DNA from: JACMLD01 sp039916305
GTDB taxonomy: Bacteria; Bacteroidota; Bacteroidia; Chitinophagales; Chitinophagaceae
NCBI GenBank assembly: GCA_039916305.1
Contig: JBDSLR010000038.1
Location: 96,152 to 160,151, forward strand
Direction: 5' to 3'
DNA length: 64,000 nucleotides
Below the pieces are notes generated by a model. The model was not told the origin of the DNA and searched no databases. It worked only from the letters and a program-made list of their open reading frames with translations. Position 1 is the first letter of the stretch; each line of letters begins with the position of its first letter. This document shows positions 9,399-18,027 of the stretch, in pieces. A program made the translations under genes and the position numbers.

Positions 9399-11039
9399 TC
9401 ATCTGCTGTTACCCGCATCATTGTTTTTGACCATATTTTTCTTAAGTATATCAATATATTTTTTGGCATCCCCGTTTTCGGGATCCAGGGTCAATAACTT
9501 TTCAAAATAACTGACCGCTGTTTCATAATCTTTTTCTGCATTTGCTTTATAGGCAGCGATATAGCCATACGCTTCTATGAGGTGCTTTTTCGCTGTACTG
9601 TTTAGTGAATCTTTTTCAATTAAGGTGATCAGGTTCATATAGTGGGGAACAGCTATTCCCATTACCATTGCCGTGTCGATGGCAGCGTTGGTCCTGGCCC
9701 GCCAGTATGGTCCGAATTCTTCGGCCGGGTATTTAATTTCATACATGGCGAATACAGTATCTGCAGTAGGATAGTCTTTTGCTAGATAGCTGGACAGTCC
9801 CCAGTTAAAAAGATCTACATTGGAAGCGCCTGGTTTGGAAGAATAATATTTGCCGAGCCATACAGATTCGTTGGCGTAGTCTTTTTGTTTTTTATAGAGG
9901 GCGGCAATTTGTTTATAATAATTTGATTTTATCACCGTGTCCTGCTCCAGGTCAGCACCTTTTGCAAGAAAGTATGCAGCACTGTCTTCTTTGCCCGGCA
10001 GGCTGGCGTACATATTACCCATTGCTTCATAATCTTTTGCAATGATGCCGCTATCGGGCTGTAAAGCAAAATAGCTGTTCATAAACCGTACTGCTGCCAA
10101 CGAGTCGCCCTGTTCTTTATAGCTGTATGCTTCCAGTTTGTATAGCCTTGGTTGTACTGCTTTGCCCTCTTTTTTTATTAAAGCGTCAGCCATTGCAATA
10201 GCCTCGCTGAATTTACCGGTTGCATAGAGCATATCCGTAACCAGGTAATCGTTTTTAATATTGTAATCAGACGTCTGTATATATTTTGTGAGGTACCCTT
10301 TGGCAAGGTTAAGATTGGTAAAGTAATAATGATAGTAGAGTTCATAAAGGGCCGGGGCGTACTGTGGATCGGCCGCCACTGCTTTTTCAAAGGAAGGAAG
10401 ATACTGGCCTGCATTTTTTTGTGATGTATAAATTTTACCAATTTTGTAGTCGGCTTCTGCATAAGTTTTATCTTTTGCCAATGCTTCCTGGTAGGCTTTA
10501 TACGCATTTCCGCCATCCATTAGCTTACGGTAGGCATCACCCGTAAGCACATAAAGCGCAGGGCTGTGTTTATCTTTTTTTATTGCCTTTTGCAAAAGTT
10601 CTAATGCATAAACTGCATTACCGTCTTTTGTTGCAATATGAGCGCTTGCTATTTCGGCCAGTACGCCGGGGTCTTTCATTTTTGAATTCTTCAGGGCATG
10701 GTTAAATTCAGCTTTTGCTGCGAGGCTGTCACCCCTTATCAATAAAATATGCCCCAGCACGCTCTTGATCAGTGGCTGGTCTTTTACTCCTTCAGGTGCT
10801 AACTGCAATGTGTCATTAAATACTGCCTGGGTACCGGCACCTATATACGCCCTGGCAAGAAGATACCATGCCGTTCCATTGCCGGGATCTGATTTTAAAA
10901 AATCGTGCAGTACGGTTACAGCGCTGCCAAACCTTTCGTGATAGATAAGTTGTTTAGCGGTGTCAAGTGATTGTGCCCGGGCGTTACCTGAAATCGTAAT
11001 GCAGATTAATATTGTTGTATAAAACCTAATCATATGCAT
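9399..11039 (-). CDS. Exported tetratricopeptide repeat protein
   Basis: This protein of about 546 residues has a signal peptide (MHMIRFYTTILICITISGNARAQ is its N-terminal region, read in two parts: charged MHMIRF, then a hydrophobic core ending ARAQ) followed by many TPR helical pairs. Examples are PGNGTAWYLLARAYIGAG, ALYVLTGDAYRKL and YAEADYKIGKIY, with a last repeat at FEKLLTLDPENGDAKKYIDIL. TPR arrays bind other proteins; the partner is unknown. The frame extends upstream to an ATG at 11072 that directly follows the stop codon of the first usp (TAAATG). The 11039 ATG gives a better signal peptide; either start is possible. It is the middle gene of the usp-TPR-usp unit, so probably a periplasmic partner in the same stress response. 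Confidence 0.85.
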   Translation of the reverse strand: MHMIRFYTTILICITISGNARAQSLDTAKQLIYHERFGSAVTVLHDFLKSDPGNGTAWYLLARAYIGAGTQAVFNDTLQLAPEGVKDQPLIKSVLGHILLIRGDSLAAKAEFNHALKNSKMKDPGVLAEIASAHIATKDGNAVYALELLQKAIKKDKHSPALYVLTGDAYRKLMDGGNAYKAYQEALAKDKTYAEADYKIGKIYTSQKNAGQYLPSFEKAVAADPQYAPALYELYYHYYFTNLNLAKGYLTKYIQTSDYNIKNDYLVTDMLYATGKFSEAIAMADALIKKEGKAVQPRLYKLEAYSYKEQGDSLAAVRFMNSYFALQPDSGIIAKDYEAMGNMYASLPGKEDSAAYFLAKGADLEQDTVIKSNYYKQIAALYKKQKDYANESVWLGKYYSSKPGASNVDLFNWGLSSYLAKDYPTADTVFAMYEIKYPAEEFGPYWRARTNAAIDTAMVMGIAVPHYMNLITLIEKDSLNSTAKKHLIEAYGYIAAYKANAEKDYETAVSYFEKLLTLDPENGDAKKYIDILKKNMVKNNDAGNSR

Positions 11040-11072
11040 GTTTTTTATTTTTAATAATATTTTTCCGTTCAT

Positions 11073-11930
11073 TTACGGCCCAACTGACAATACTTCCAGT
11101 TTTGAATTTCCATTTAGCATATCTGTTTCATTCTGACCGGATAGCCGAAAGATTCCTGCATCAGTGTCGGGGTTAACCAGGATCATGTCTGCTTTGATTA
11201 TTTCTGCGAACCGGAGCGCGGCCTTTGTTGGATTATTGCCTTTTACCATACTGTATTCAATGGGGCAGTTAAGGTTTGTTTTAAGTGTGCGGTAGGTTTC
11301 AATAAAAGCACCATACAATGGCGCAGGCTTTCCATCTGTTGGATTGACCAATACAACCAGGTGAATTCTTGCACGATAACGTTTTGCAATGGCCAGCAGC
11401 AATCCTATTTTTCTGCCCGGCAACAGCGACTGTACCGGAAATACTATCGTTTTTATTTTATTGTGCAGAGATCCCATCTTCACAGTCAGTACAGGGCAAT
11501 TGCTTATTTTAGCCAGTTTGCTAGGTGTAACTGTATTGAGAAAGCCAAGCCAGCTATGGTAATTGTGTTTCCCAATAATGATCAGTCCCGGGTTCAGTAT
11601 TTTAGACAGATCTACTATCTTCTGCTGTATATTATGCCCTGTAATCGTATGCGTTTTTATACAAACCCCTGGTACATTTTCGGAAATAACTTTTACCCAT
11701 TCGCTGAGTTTTTCACCAGGCCGCCATTTTTCATTGCTATTGTACAGGGCATTTTCCGGAATATAAGGGTCAGTGGAGATAGCAGGCGACAGCGCAGGCG
11801 GGGGAATCACATGCAATAAGTGGATAACAGCATCTTGTTCATCTACCAGCCCGATCGCTTTCTTTACAGCGATTTCAGTATTAATTGAAAAGTCGACCGG
11901 AATTAATATGTTGTTAAATGCTGAACTCAT
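11073..11930 (-). CDS. Universal stress protein, tandem UspA domains
   Basis: This 285-residue protein has a clear first UspA domain (NILIPVDFSINTEIAVKKA at residues 7-25, LLHVIPPP, LIIIGKHNYHSW, NCPVLTVK). A second diverged domain begins near residue 165 (TIVFPVQSLLPGRKIGLLLA). It is the promoter-proximal gene of the leftward usp-TPR-usp unit; its stop codon abuts an in-frame ATG of the TPR gene. Its promoter region (11949-12004) holds a -7-like element and four 11-bp-spaced hexamer repeats, which I read as binding sites for the divergent response regulator. Confidence 0.9.
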   Translation of the reverse strand: MSSAFNNILIPVDFSINTEIAVKKAIGLVDEQDAVIHLLHVIPPPALSPAISTDPYIPENALYNSNEKWRPGEKLSEWVKVISENVPGVCIKTHTITGHNIQQKIVDLSKILNPGLIIIGKHNYHSWLGFLNTVTPSKLAKISNCPVLTVKMGSLHNKIKTIVFPVQSLLPGRKIGLLLAIAKRYRARIHLVVLVNPTDGKPAPLYGAFIETYRTLKTNLNCPIEYSMVKGNNPTKAALRFAEIIKADMILVNPDTDAGIFRLSGQNETDMLNGNSKLEVLSVGP

Positions 11931-11948
11931 ATATGGTGTTTCGGATCG

Positions 11949-11956
11949 CTAAAATA
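11949..11956 (-). promoter_or_regulatory. Candidate -7 element of the usp operon
   Basis: Read leftward this is TATTTTAG, 7 of 8 matches to the Bacteroidota -7 consensus TAnnTTTG. It starts 9 bp from the proximal edge of the ATTAG repeat array and lies 18 bp before the usp start codon. The -33 region would fall inside the array, as expected for an activator that touches RNA polymerase. Confidence 0.5.
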
Positions 11957-11965
11957 CTGCCCACG

Positions 11966-12004
11966 CATTAGTCCGTGATTAGATTGGCATTAGAATATCA
12001 TTAG
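11966..12004. promoter_or_regulatory. Array of four 11-bp-spaced [C/G]ATTAG repeats (candidate response-regulator site A)
   Basis: Plus-strand hexamers start at 11966 (CATTAG), 11977 (GATTAG), 11988 (CATTAG) and 11999 (CATTAG), exactly 11 bp apart. The 5-bp spacers are not conserved. Direct repeats at one helical turn are the usual layout for OmpR/PhoB-type dimers. The array lies between the usp operon and the divergent response-regulator gene, and an equivalent array is found at 14718-14756. Confidence 0.75.
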
Positions 12005-12113
12005 AGGCAAGGGGTTGAATGCACGAAAGCAGGCCGATTGTGTACCTTGCTGAGCATTATGTTCCAAATCCAGATATGGCTGAGTGAATATTCCTGTGAA
12101 TAAATAATTAAGT

Positions 12114-12806
12114 ATGGAGGAAAGAAAAGTGTTGATTATTGAGGATGAGCAAAAAATTGCCGATACCCTGAAACTCGGGCTCTCTGAACATGGCTACTAT
12201 GCGGAAACTGCTTACGATGGCAAAGTAGGCCTGCAGCTGTTTGTCAGTAATCCCTTTGACCTTGTTATACTGGATATTAATTTACCGGGCATGAATGGGT
12301 ATGATGTGTGTAAGGCTATCCGTTTGCATAATTCTGCTGTGCCTGTTATTATGCTTACTTCTATGAGTACGCTGAATGATAAGATAGAAGGGTATGATGC
12401 CGGCGCCGATGATTATGTAGTAAAGCCATTTGAGTTCAGGGAACTGCTGCTTAAAATAAGGGTGATGCTTAAAAGAACGATGACGCAAACCCTTCCGGTA
12501 GGTAATATTTTAAAAGCGGGCGATCTGCAAATGAATCTTGACAGCAAGGCGGTGAAAAGGGGGGATGACACTATCCAGCTCACTGCAAAAGAATTTCAAC
12601 TGCTGGAATACCTTTTGAGAAATAAGAACCGGGTACTTTCCAGGGCTGATATCGCCATAAATGTCTGGGATATTGATTTTGATACCAATACTAATGTGAT
12701 TGATGTTTATATCAGTTACGTAAGGAATAAGATTGATAAAAATTACGAGCACAAATTAATTCAAACACAGATAGGAATGGGGTATATTCTAAAAGAAAAT
12801 CAATAG
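12114..12806 (+). CDS. OmpR/PhoB-family response regulator
   Basis: This 230-residue protein has a REC domain (about 1-120) with acidic pocket IIEDE, phosphoacceptor D54 in VILDINLPGMNG, the switch Thr in IMLTS and the lysine of YVVKPF. A winged-helix DNA-binding domain follows (about 130-230: QLTAKEFQLLEYLLRNKNR, NVIDVYISYVRNKID, GMGYIL). It is a phosphorylation-controlled transcription factor. The kinase gene starts 2 bp after its stop, so they form one unit. Two arrays of 11-bp-spaced hexamers near this pair (11966-12004 and 14718-14756) are its likely operators. The start ATG follows a 110-bp leader after array A. Confidence 0.95.
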   Translation: MEERKVLIIEDEQKIADTLKLGLSEHGYYAETAYDGKVGLQLFVSNPFDLVILDINLPGMNGYDVCKAIRLHNSAVPVIMLTSMSTLNDKIEGYDAGADDYVVKPFEFRELLLKIRVMLKRTMTQTLPVGNILKAGDLQMNLDSKAVKRGDDTIQLTAKEFQLLEYLLRNKNRVLSRADIAINVWDIDFDTNTNVIDVYISYVRNKIDKNYEHKLIQTQIGMGYILKENQ

Positions 12807-12808
12807 CA

Positions 12809-14221
12809 ATGGGCGTACGTCTTAGAATAACATTGCTTTTTGCTTCCATTGTACTGATAATATTGCTGCTTGTATGTGGTTCGGTTTATTTTTTTTCGTA
12901 TAAAAACCGGATTACCAATATAACTACCAGGCTCACCAACCGCGCCATTACCACAGCAAGGCTACTGAGCCGGTCAGAATATTTTGATCGTGGCCTGGTG
13001 CAGAGAATCGATTCTGCCACGGCACTGTCACTGCTCAACAAAACTATTCAGGCATACGATGCAGCTGATAATTGTATCTATACGTACAGTGATTTAACAG
13101 GTGATACCCTGTCTGTTGATACTACCATCCTGGCGAAAGCAAGAAATAAGGGGAATTCCTATTTTACTTCAGGGAATAAAGACTTTATTGCCTGCAGTGT
13201 GCAGAACAACAGTTCAGGTATAGTAATGCTGATAGGCGCCATAGATTTTGAGGGAAAGGAAAAATTACGGCAATTACGGCTTATCCTTTTTACCAGTTTT
13301 ATAGGCGGCCTGATGATTGCTGTGGCCGGCGGCTATTTTTTTTCCGGCGGCCTTGTGCGCCCTATCCGGAAAATTGCAGATGAAGTGAGTGAAATTTCTG
13401 CCAAAAATCTTTCCAGCAGGATTGAACAGGGTAAGATAAAGGATGAGTGGAATTATTTGTCTGCAACATTGAATAGGCTTTTAAACAGGTTGCAGGATAG
13501 CTTTGAAGTGCAGCAGCGTTTTGTAGCACATGCGTCGCATGAATTGTGCACGCCCCTTACTTCTATATCCAGCCAGCTGGAAGTATCGCTCCAAAAAGAT
13601 CGGCAGGCTGCTGAATACAGGCAGGTAATGGAATCTATTTACCAGGATGTGCGTCATTTAAATAAACTGACACAGACATTATTGGAATTTGCGAGTGCTT
13701 CCGGCAGCGCGGCGGGTATTGTAATAGATTTAATAAGGGTGGATGAAATATTGTTGCGTATGCCTGCTGAACTTTCAAAAACCGACAGTTGCTATGCCAT
13801 TGTTCTGTTGTTTAACGAGCTGCCACAGGAAGAAGAAAAATTACTGATATGGGGAAACGAGGAGTTACTATTTTCAGCGCTTAATAATATTGTAATCAAT
13901 GCCTGTAAATATTCTCCGGATCACAAAGCAGTTGTTAAATTATCGGTTAAGGACCAGCAGATAAGTATTGCCGTTCAGGATAAGGGACCCGGTATTGACC
14001 AGGAGGAATTAAATAATATTTTTCAGCCTTTTTACCGTGTTGAGGTTGATCGGAATGTTAAAGGCTTTGGGTTGGGGCTTTCGTTGGCAAACCGTATCAT
14101 CAGGCTTCATAAAGGATATATTAGTACACAGTCTGTAATTGGAGAGGGCTCCACTTTTACCATTGTGCTGCCTGCGGCGGGTGCTGTAGCCAGCGCAAAA
14201 GCAGTTGGTCAGCAGCAATAG
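12809..14221 (+). CDS. Membrane sensor histidine kinase
   Basis: This 470-residue kinase has TM1 (about 8-30), a periplasmic domain of about 130 residues, TM2 (about 155-178) and a HAMP domain (VRPIRKIADEV). HisKA carries H244 in ASHELCTPLTSI, and HATPase_c has NIVINACKYSP, DKGPGID and GFGLGLSLA. It autophosphorylates and should pass phosphate to the regulator encoded 2 bp upstream. The H-box has Cys (C247) where Arg or Lys is usual (HELRTPL). The periplasmic domain is not recognisable, so the signal is unknown. It converges on the small gene at 14359-14643. Confidence 0.95.
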   Translation: MGVRLRITLLFASIVLIILLLVCGSVYFFSYKNRITNITTRLTNRAITTARLLSRSEYFDRGLVQRIDSATALSLLNKTIQAYDAADNCIYTYSDLTGDTLSVDTTILAKARNKGNSYFTSGNKDFIACSVQNNSSGIVMLIGAIDFEGKEKLRQLRLILFTSFIGGLMIAVAGGYFFSGGLVRPIRKIADEVSEISAKNLSSRIEQGKIKDEWNYLSATLNRLLNRLQDSFEVQQRFVAHASHELCTPLTSISSQLEVSLQKDRQAAEYRQVMESIYQDVRHLNKLTQTLLEFASASGSAAGIVIDLIRVDEILLRMPAELSKTDSCYAIVLLFNELPQEEEKLLIWGNEELLFSALNNIVINACKYSPDHKAVVKLSVKDQQISIAVQDKGPGIDQEELNNIFQPFYRVEVDRNVKGFGLGLSLANRIIRLHKGYISTQSVIGEGSTFTIVLPAAGAVASAKAVGQQQ

Positions 14222-14358
14222 CCAGTTGCAAACAACTGCTTGCCATAAGTTTTTTTGTAATTTTTAAAATGTTTTTCCTTCCGGGAATATACAGCCAGGC
14301 ATAAAAAAACCAGGCGGATTTTAGCATTACCACAATTCATTTTCTCTTCCCTGATAAT

Positions 14359-14643
14359 TTATACGGACGCCATCGGAATATTGATACATTCCTTTATAGA
14401 GGATAGGGTTGATGTGGCTGCCATAATATTGTTATACTGTTCCTGCGTTGTTTTCAAAAAATTAAGTGTGCTGATCTGATTTATTACGCGGTCAATAAAC
14501 CGGATAGTTATATAACCGTTTACTTTTCTTTTTTCCATTCCTTTTATTGCTGCCCGAACAAAACGTTCTGTTTCTGCTGCGGAATGTGCATACAGGATTT
14601 TGACTACCAGTTTTGCCCTGAATTGATCCAATGATACTGACAT
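14359..14643 (-). CDS. Small protein of unknown function, candidate target of the adjacent two-component system
   Basis: I do not recognise this 94-residue protein. It has no signal peptide or membrane helix. The composition is mixed-charge helical (LDQFRAKLVVKILY, ETERFVRAAIKGMEKR), followed by a probable strand-helix (NGYITIRFIDRVINQI) and a Ser/Thr-rich tail. It is supported as a real gene by its promoter: four 11-bp-spaced [C/G]ATTAG repeats at 14718-14756 and a -7-like TACTTTG, arranged as upstream of the usp operon. It converges on the histidine kinase gene. It may be a small stress or regulatory protein; no function is assigned. Confidence 0.65.
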   Translation of the reverse strand: MSVSLDQFRAKLVVKILYAHSAAETERFVRAAIKGMEKRKVNGYITIRFIDRVINQISTLNFLKTTQEQYNNIMAATSTLSSIKECINIPMASV

Positions 14644-14701
14644 AAATGGGTTTATTTATTTTTTAGGAAATACTGTTCAGGTTTTCACCATAACCAAGCT
14701 G

Positions 14702-14708
14702 CAAAGTA
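14702..14708 (-). promoter_or_regulatory. Candidate -7 element of the small unknown gene
   Basis: Read leftward this is TACTTTG, close to TAnnTTTG but one base short in the spacer. It begins 9 bp from the proximal repeat of array B, the same distance as in the usp promoter. It lies 58 bp before the start codon at 14643. Confidence 0.4.
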
Positions 14709-14717
14709 CCCGTCCTG

Positions 14718-14756
14718 GATTAGCATGGCATTAGTGGAGGATTAGAATCACATTAG
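14718..14756. promoter_or_regulatory. Array of four 11-bp-spaced [C/G]ATTAG repeats (candidate response-regulator site B)
   Basis: Plus-strand hexamers start at 14718 (GATTAG), 14729 (CATTAG), 14740 (GATTAG) and 14751 (CATTAG), exactly 11 bp apart. Copy number, spacing and orientation relative to the leftward target gene match array A at 11966-12004. The site lies between the small gene (start 14643) and the end of the dnaE2 gene (14802). Confidence 0.75.
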
Positions 14757-14801
14757 AATTTTAAAGTTATGGTTTTACCAGGGCCCCGGATATTACTGCC
14801 T

Positions 14802-17800
14802 TCACCTGAAATTTCTTCCCTCATGAAAAACCTCTTTACTGAAAGGCTTTACTTGCGCGTGGGCAGGTATAGAGGTTTCGTCAGCACGTGACAAAGTCTT
14901 AAGCGGCAGGTCTTCGTTCTTAGCCGCGGTTAATATGCGTAAAAAAGAAGAAAGATTGTAGCAGCGTTCTGCAATAATATGTATCACTTCACCCTCCCGC
15001 TGCAATTTGCCTTCTACCATTAATAATCTTGATTGTATTATTTCTTTGTAATACCGGTTGAATAAATTTTGAAAAACCACCAGGTTGGCTACCCCGGTTT
15101 CATCTTCAATAGTAATAAAACAAACGCCTTTGGCAGTGCCGGGCCGCTGTCTTACCAGCACTAGTCCAGCTACTTTTACCAGGTCGCCATCATTCCCGGT
15201 TGCTAAAAATTTGGTGGGTGTTATATGCAGCAATTCTAGTTTTTCCCTTACAAAACTTACCGGGTGTGCCTTGAGTGATAAGGAGGTAGCAGCATAATCC
15301 TGCACTACCTCTTCAGCAGCACTCATAGCAGGCAGTGAGATATTTGCTTCTTCAGGGGCAGCAGCTGACTGACCGGCAAACAATGCCAGTGGCCGATCGC
15401 CGAGCGCATTTATTTGCCACAGAGCATGGCGCCGGTCAAGCCCCATCGATATAAAAGCATCTGCATCGCCCAGTTTTTCAACCGACGCAAGGGAGACGCC
15501 GGTATCCATCAATGCATGAATATTTGTAAATGCTTCCTGCCTTGCCTGCACAAGTAGTTGCATATCTGCTTCCCGCAATCCTTTTACTTGCCGGAAACCC
15601 AAACGGATAATACAGTACCTGCCATCCTTTTCTTCCAGTGTATTATTCCAATAAGAAAAATTTACATCAACCGGTTTTATGACCACGCCATTTTTTGCGG
15701 CATCAATAATTATTTGTGCAGGCTGGTAAAAACCCATGGGCATACTATTAAGCAATGCTGCGGCAAACACATCAGGATGATAACATTTGAGCCAGGAAGA
15801 AACATAGACCAGTTGTGCAAAACTGGCAGCATGTGATTCAGGAAAGCCATAACTGCCAAAACCTTCCAGTTGTTTAAATACACGCAGGGCATATTCTTTT
15901 GTATAGCCGTTTGCCACCATGCCGTTTACCAGTTTTTCTTCAAACTTTTTTACCATACCTACGGCTTTGAAAGTGGCCATGCTACGCCGCAGTTCATCGG
16001 CTTCTGCCGGCGAAAAGCCTGCTGCAACAATAGCAATCTTCATGGCCTGTTCCTGGAACAAAGGGACCCCCAAGGTTTTATGCAAAATATCTTTCAATTC
16101 TTGAGAAGGATAGTCAACATCTTCTTCCTTATTGCGCCGGCGCAAATAAGGGTGCACCATATCGCCCTGTATTGGCCCGGGCCGTACAATGGCCACTTCA
16201 ATCACCAAATCATAAAAGCATTTGGGCTTAAGGCGGGGTAACATGGCTTGTTGCGCACGGCTCTCTATCTGGAAAACACCAATGGTTTCTGCATGACCAA
16301 TCATGTCATACACCTGGGGATCATCCTGTGGGATATTGGCAAGCGTCAGATCCTTACCATAATGCAGCTTACATAAATCAAATGCTTTGCGGATACAGGT
16401 AAGCATGCCAAGGGCCAGTATATCTATCTTTAAAAAACCAACTGCATCAATATCATCTTTGTTCCATTCAATACAGGTGCGGTCTTCCATGCGGGCATTC
16501 ATGATGGGGCAGAGATCAGACAACTTGCCCTGTGTAATTACAAAGCCACCAGTATGCTGCCCCAGCTGCCGCGGAAAACCAATGAGCGCAGCAGTCAGTT
16601 GTAATACATTGCGTACATGTTTGTCAGCCGGGTTCAATCCCTGTTTCTCCAGCAGGTTCCCATTAAACCAATCCTCGGTAAACTCCCATTCTGTGGCAGA
16701 TAAACGGTTAATGGTATCAACGGATAAGCCCATTGCTTTTCCCACATCCCTGATGGCACCTTTCTGCCGTTCCTGTGTAACCGTAGCAACAATGGCTGCA
16801 CGATCGCGGCCATATTTTTTATAAATGTATTGGATCACTTCTTCACGGCGTTCATGTTCAAAATCCACATCAATATCAGGCGGCTCATTACGGGCGGAAG
16901 AAATAAAACGTTCAAAGAGAAGATCAAATTTGGTAGGGTCAACAGAGGTAATCCCCAGGCAGAAACAGATGGTGGAATTAGCGGCCGAACCGCGGCCCTG
17001 GCAAAGAATATGCTGTCCTCTTGCAAAACGCACAATATCATATACTGTTAAAAAATAAGCGGCATAATTCATTTCTTCGATGAATTTCAATTCATGTGCA
17101 ATGGCCGTATTAATTTTATCCGGGATGTGTAAGCCAAAATGGTTACGTGCCCCTTCACGGGCCAGGAATTCCAGTTCCTGCAAGGGCGTGCGGCCTTCAC
17201 TGGTAAGCTCTTCGGGGTAAACATATTTGAGCGTATCAAGGGAGAACTGGCAGGCTTCGTTGATTTCCTCGGTATAACGTATAGCATCAGGGTATCCCCG
17301 GAATAAGCGTTTCATCTCATCCATGGCTTTCAAATGCCTTTCTGCATTCTGATGCAGCCGGAAACCGGCATTGTGGATAGTGCATTTTTCACGTATACAG
17401 GTTAGTATATCCTGGAGAGAACGCCGGGCAGGCTGGTGATAATAAACATCATTGGTTGCCACCATGGGAATGTTTACCGCAGCGGCTGTTTCGTTCAGCC
17501 GGTGCAGATATTTGAGATCATCTCCATTGTACAGCCGGGTTGCGGCCAGGTAAAGATTGCTTCCGAATGCAGTTTTGTATTCATGCAAAGTGTTACGGAA
17601 TACCGGTTCAAAATCAAAAAGATTGTTCAGCCGGGCCGGAGGGATGGCCATCAATTTTATTTCCCTGGCATATGCATATACATCTGCTTTGTATAAATGG
17701 CATTCACCTTTTTCTGCCCGCAGGTTACCCAGCGTAAGCAATGCTGATAATTGCGTGTAAGCATATTGGGTAGTAGGATAGGCCAGCAGGGAAGGGCCAT

Positions 17801-18011
17801 CCAGTAAATCAAGCCGGCAGGCGGGTATAATGCGGATGCCTTTCTTTTTCGCTGCCACATGCGCCCGCACAATGCCCGCAAAACTATTCCTGTCTGTAAT
17901 GGCAATGGCTGTATAACCGTATTCCGCGGCCTGGTCAACCAGTTCTTCCGGATGTGAAGCACCCCTTAAAAAACTAAAATTGCTGGTTGTTTGTAATTCA
18001 GTATAACGCAT
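14802..18011 (-). CDS. dnaE2: Error-prone DNA polymerase III alpha subunit DnaE2
   Basis: This 1069-residue polymerase starts with a PHP domain (YTELQTTSNFSFLRGASHPEE, read as two adjoining pieces YTELQTTSNFSFL and RGASHPEE). The C-family core follows with the catalytic DxD (PPDIDVDFE, near residue 378) and the DnaE2 signature GSYGFPESHAASFAQLVY. An OB-fold domain (VKVAGLVLVRQRPGTAKG) is near the C terminus. Its length fits DnaE2 (about 1050) and is shorter than replicative DnaE. Known role: translesion synthesis with ImuA and ImuB after DNA damage. It is the last gene of a tight leftward imuA-imuB-dnaE2 operon (17 bp after imuB). Confidence 0.95.
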   Translation of the reverse strand: MRYTELQTTSNFSFLRGASHPEELVDQAAEYGYTAIAITDRNSFAGIVRAHVAAKKKGIRIIPACRLDLLDGPSLLAYPTTQYAYTQLSALLTLGNLRAEKGECHLYKADVYAYAREIKLMAIPPARLNNLFDFEPVFRNTLHEYKTAFGSNLYLAATRLYNGDDLKYLHRLNETAAAVNIPMVATNDVYYHQPARRSLQDILTCIREKCTIHNAGFRLHQNAERHLKAMDEMKRLFRGYPDAIRYTEEINEACQFSLDTLKYVYPEELTSEGRTPLQELEFLAREGARNHFGLHIPDKINTAIAHELKFIEEMNYAAYFLTVYDIVRFARGQHILCQGRGSAANSTICFCLGITSVDPTKFDLLFERFISSARNEPPDIDVDFEHERREEVIQYIYKKYGRDRAAIVATVTQERQKGAIRDVGKAMGLSVDTINRLSATEWEFTEDWFNGNLLEKQGLNPADKHVRNVLQLTAALIGFPRQLGQHTGGFVITQGKLSDLCPIMNARMEDRTCIEWNKDDIDAVGFLKIDILALGMLTCIRKAFDLCKLHYGKDLTLANIPQDDPQVYDMIGHAETIGVFQIESRAQQAMLPRLKPKCFYDLVIEVAIVRPGPIQGDMVHPYLRRRNKEEDVDYPSQELKDILHKTLGVPLFQEQAMKIAIVAAGFSPAEADELRRSMATFKAVGMVKKFEEKLVNGMVANGYTKEYALRVFKQLEGFGSYGFPESHAASFAQLVYVSSWLKCYHPDVFAAALLNSMPMGFYQPAQIIIDAAKNGVVIKPVDVNFSYWNNTLEEKDGRYCIIRLGFRQVKGLREADMQLLVQARQEAFTNIHALMDTGVSLASVEKLGDADAFISMGLDRRHALWQINALGDRPLALFAGQSAAAPEEANISLPAMSAAEEVVQDYAATSLSLKAHPVSFVREKLELLHITPTKFLATGNDGDLVKVAGLVLVRQRPGTAKGVCFITIEDETGVANLVVFQNLFNRYYKEIIQSRLLMVEGKLQREGEVIHIIAERCYNLSSFLRILTAAKNEDLPLKTLSRADETSIPAHAQVKPFSKEVFHEGRNFR

Positions 18012-18027
18012 ACACCACTTTTATCGT

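Noticed and set aside
14223..14238. CAGTTG-CAAA-CAACTG hairpin after the histidine kinase gene as terminator
   Set aside because: Short stem, and the T-run begins about 11 nt later, so I did not call it a terminator.
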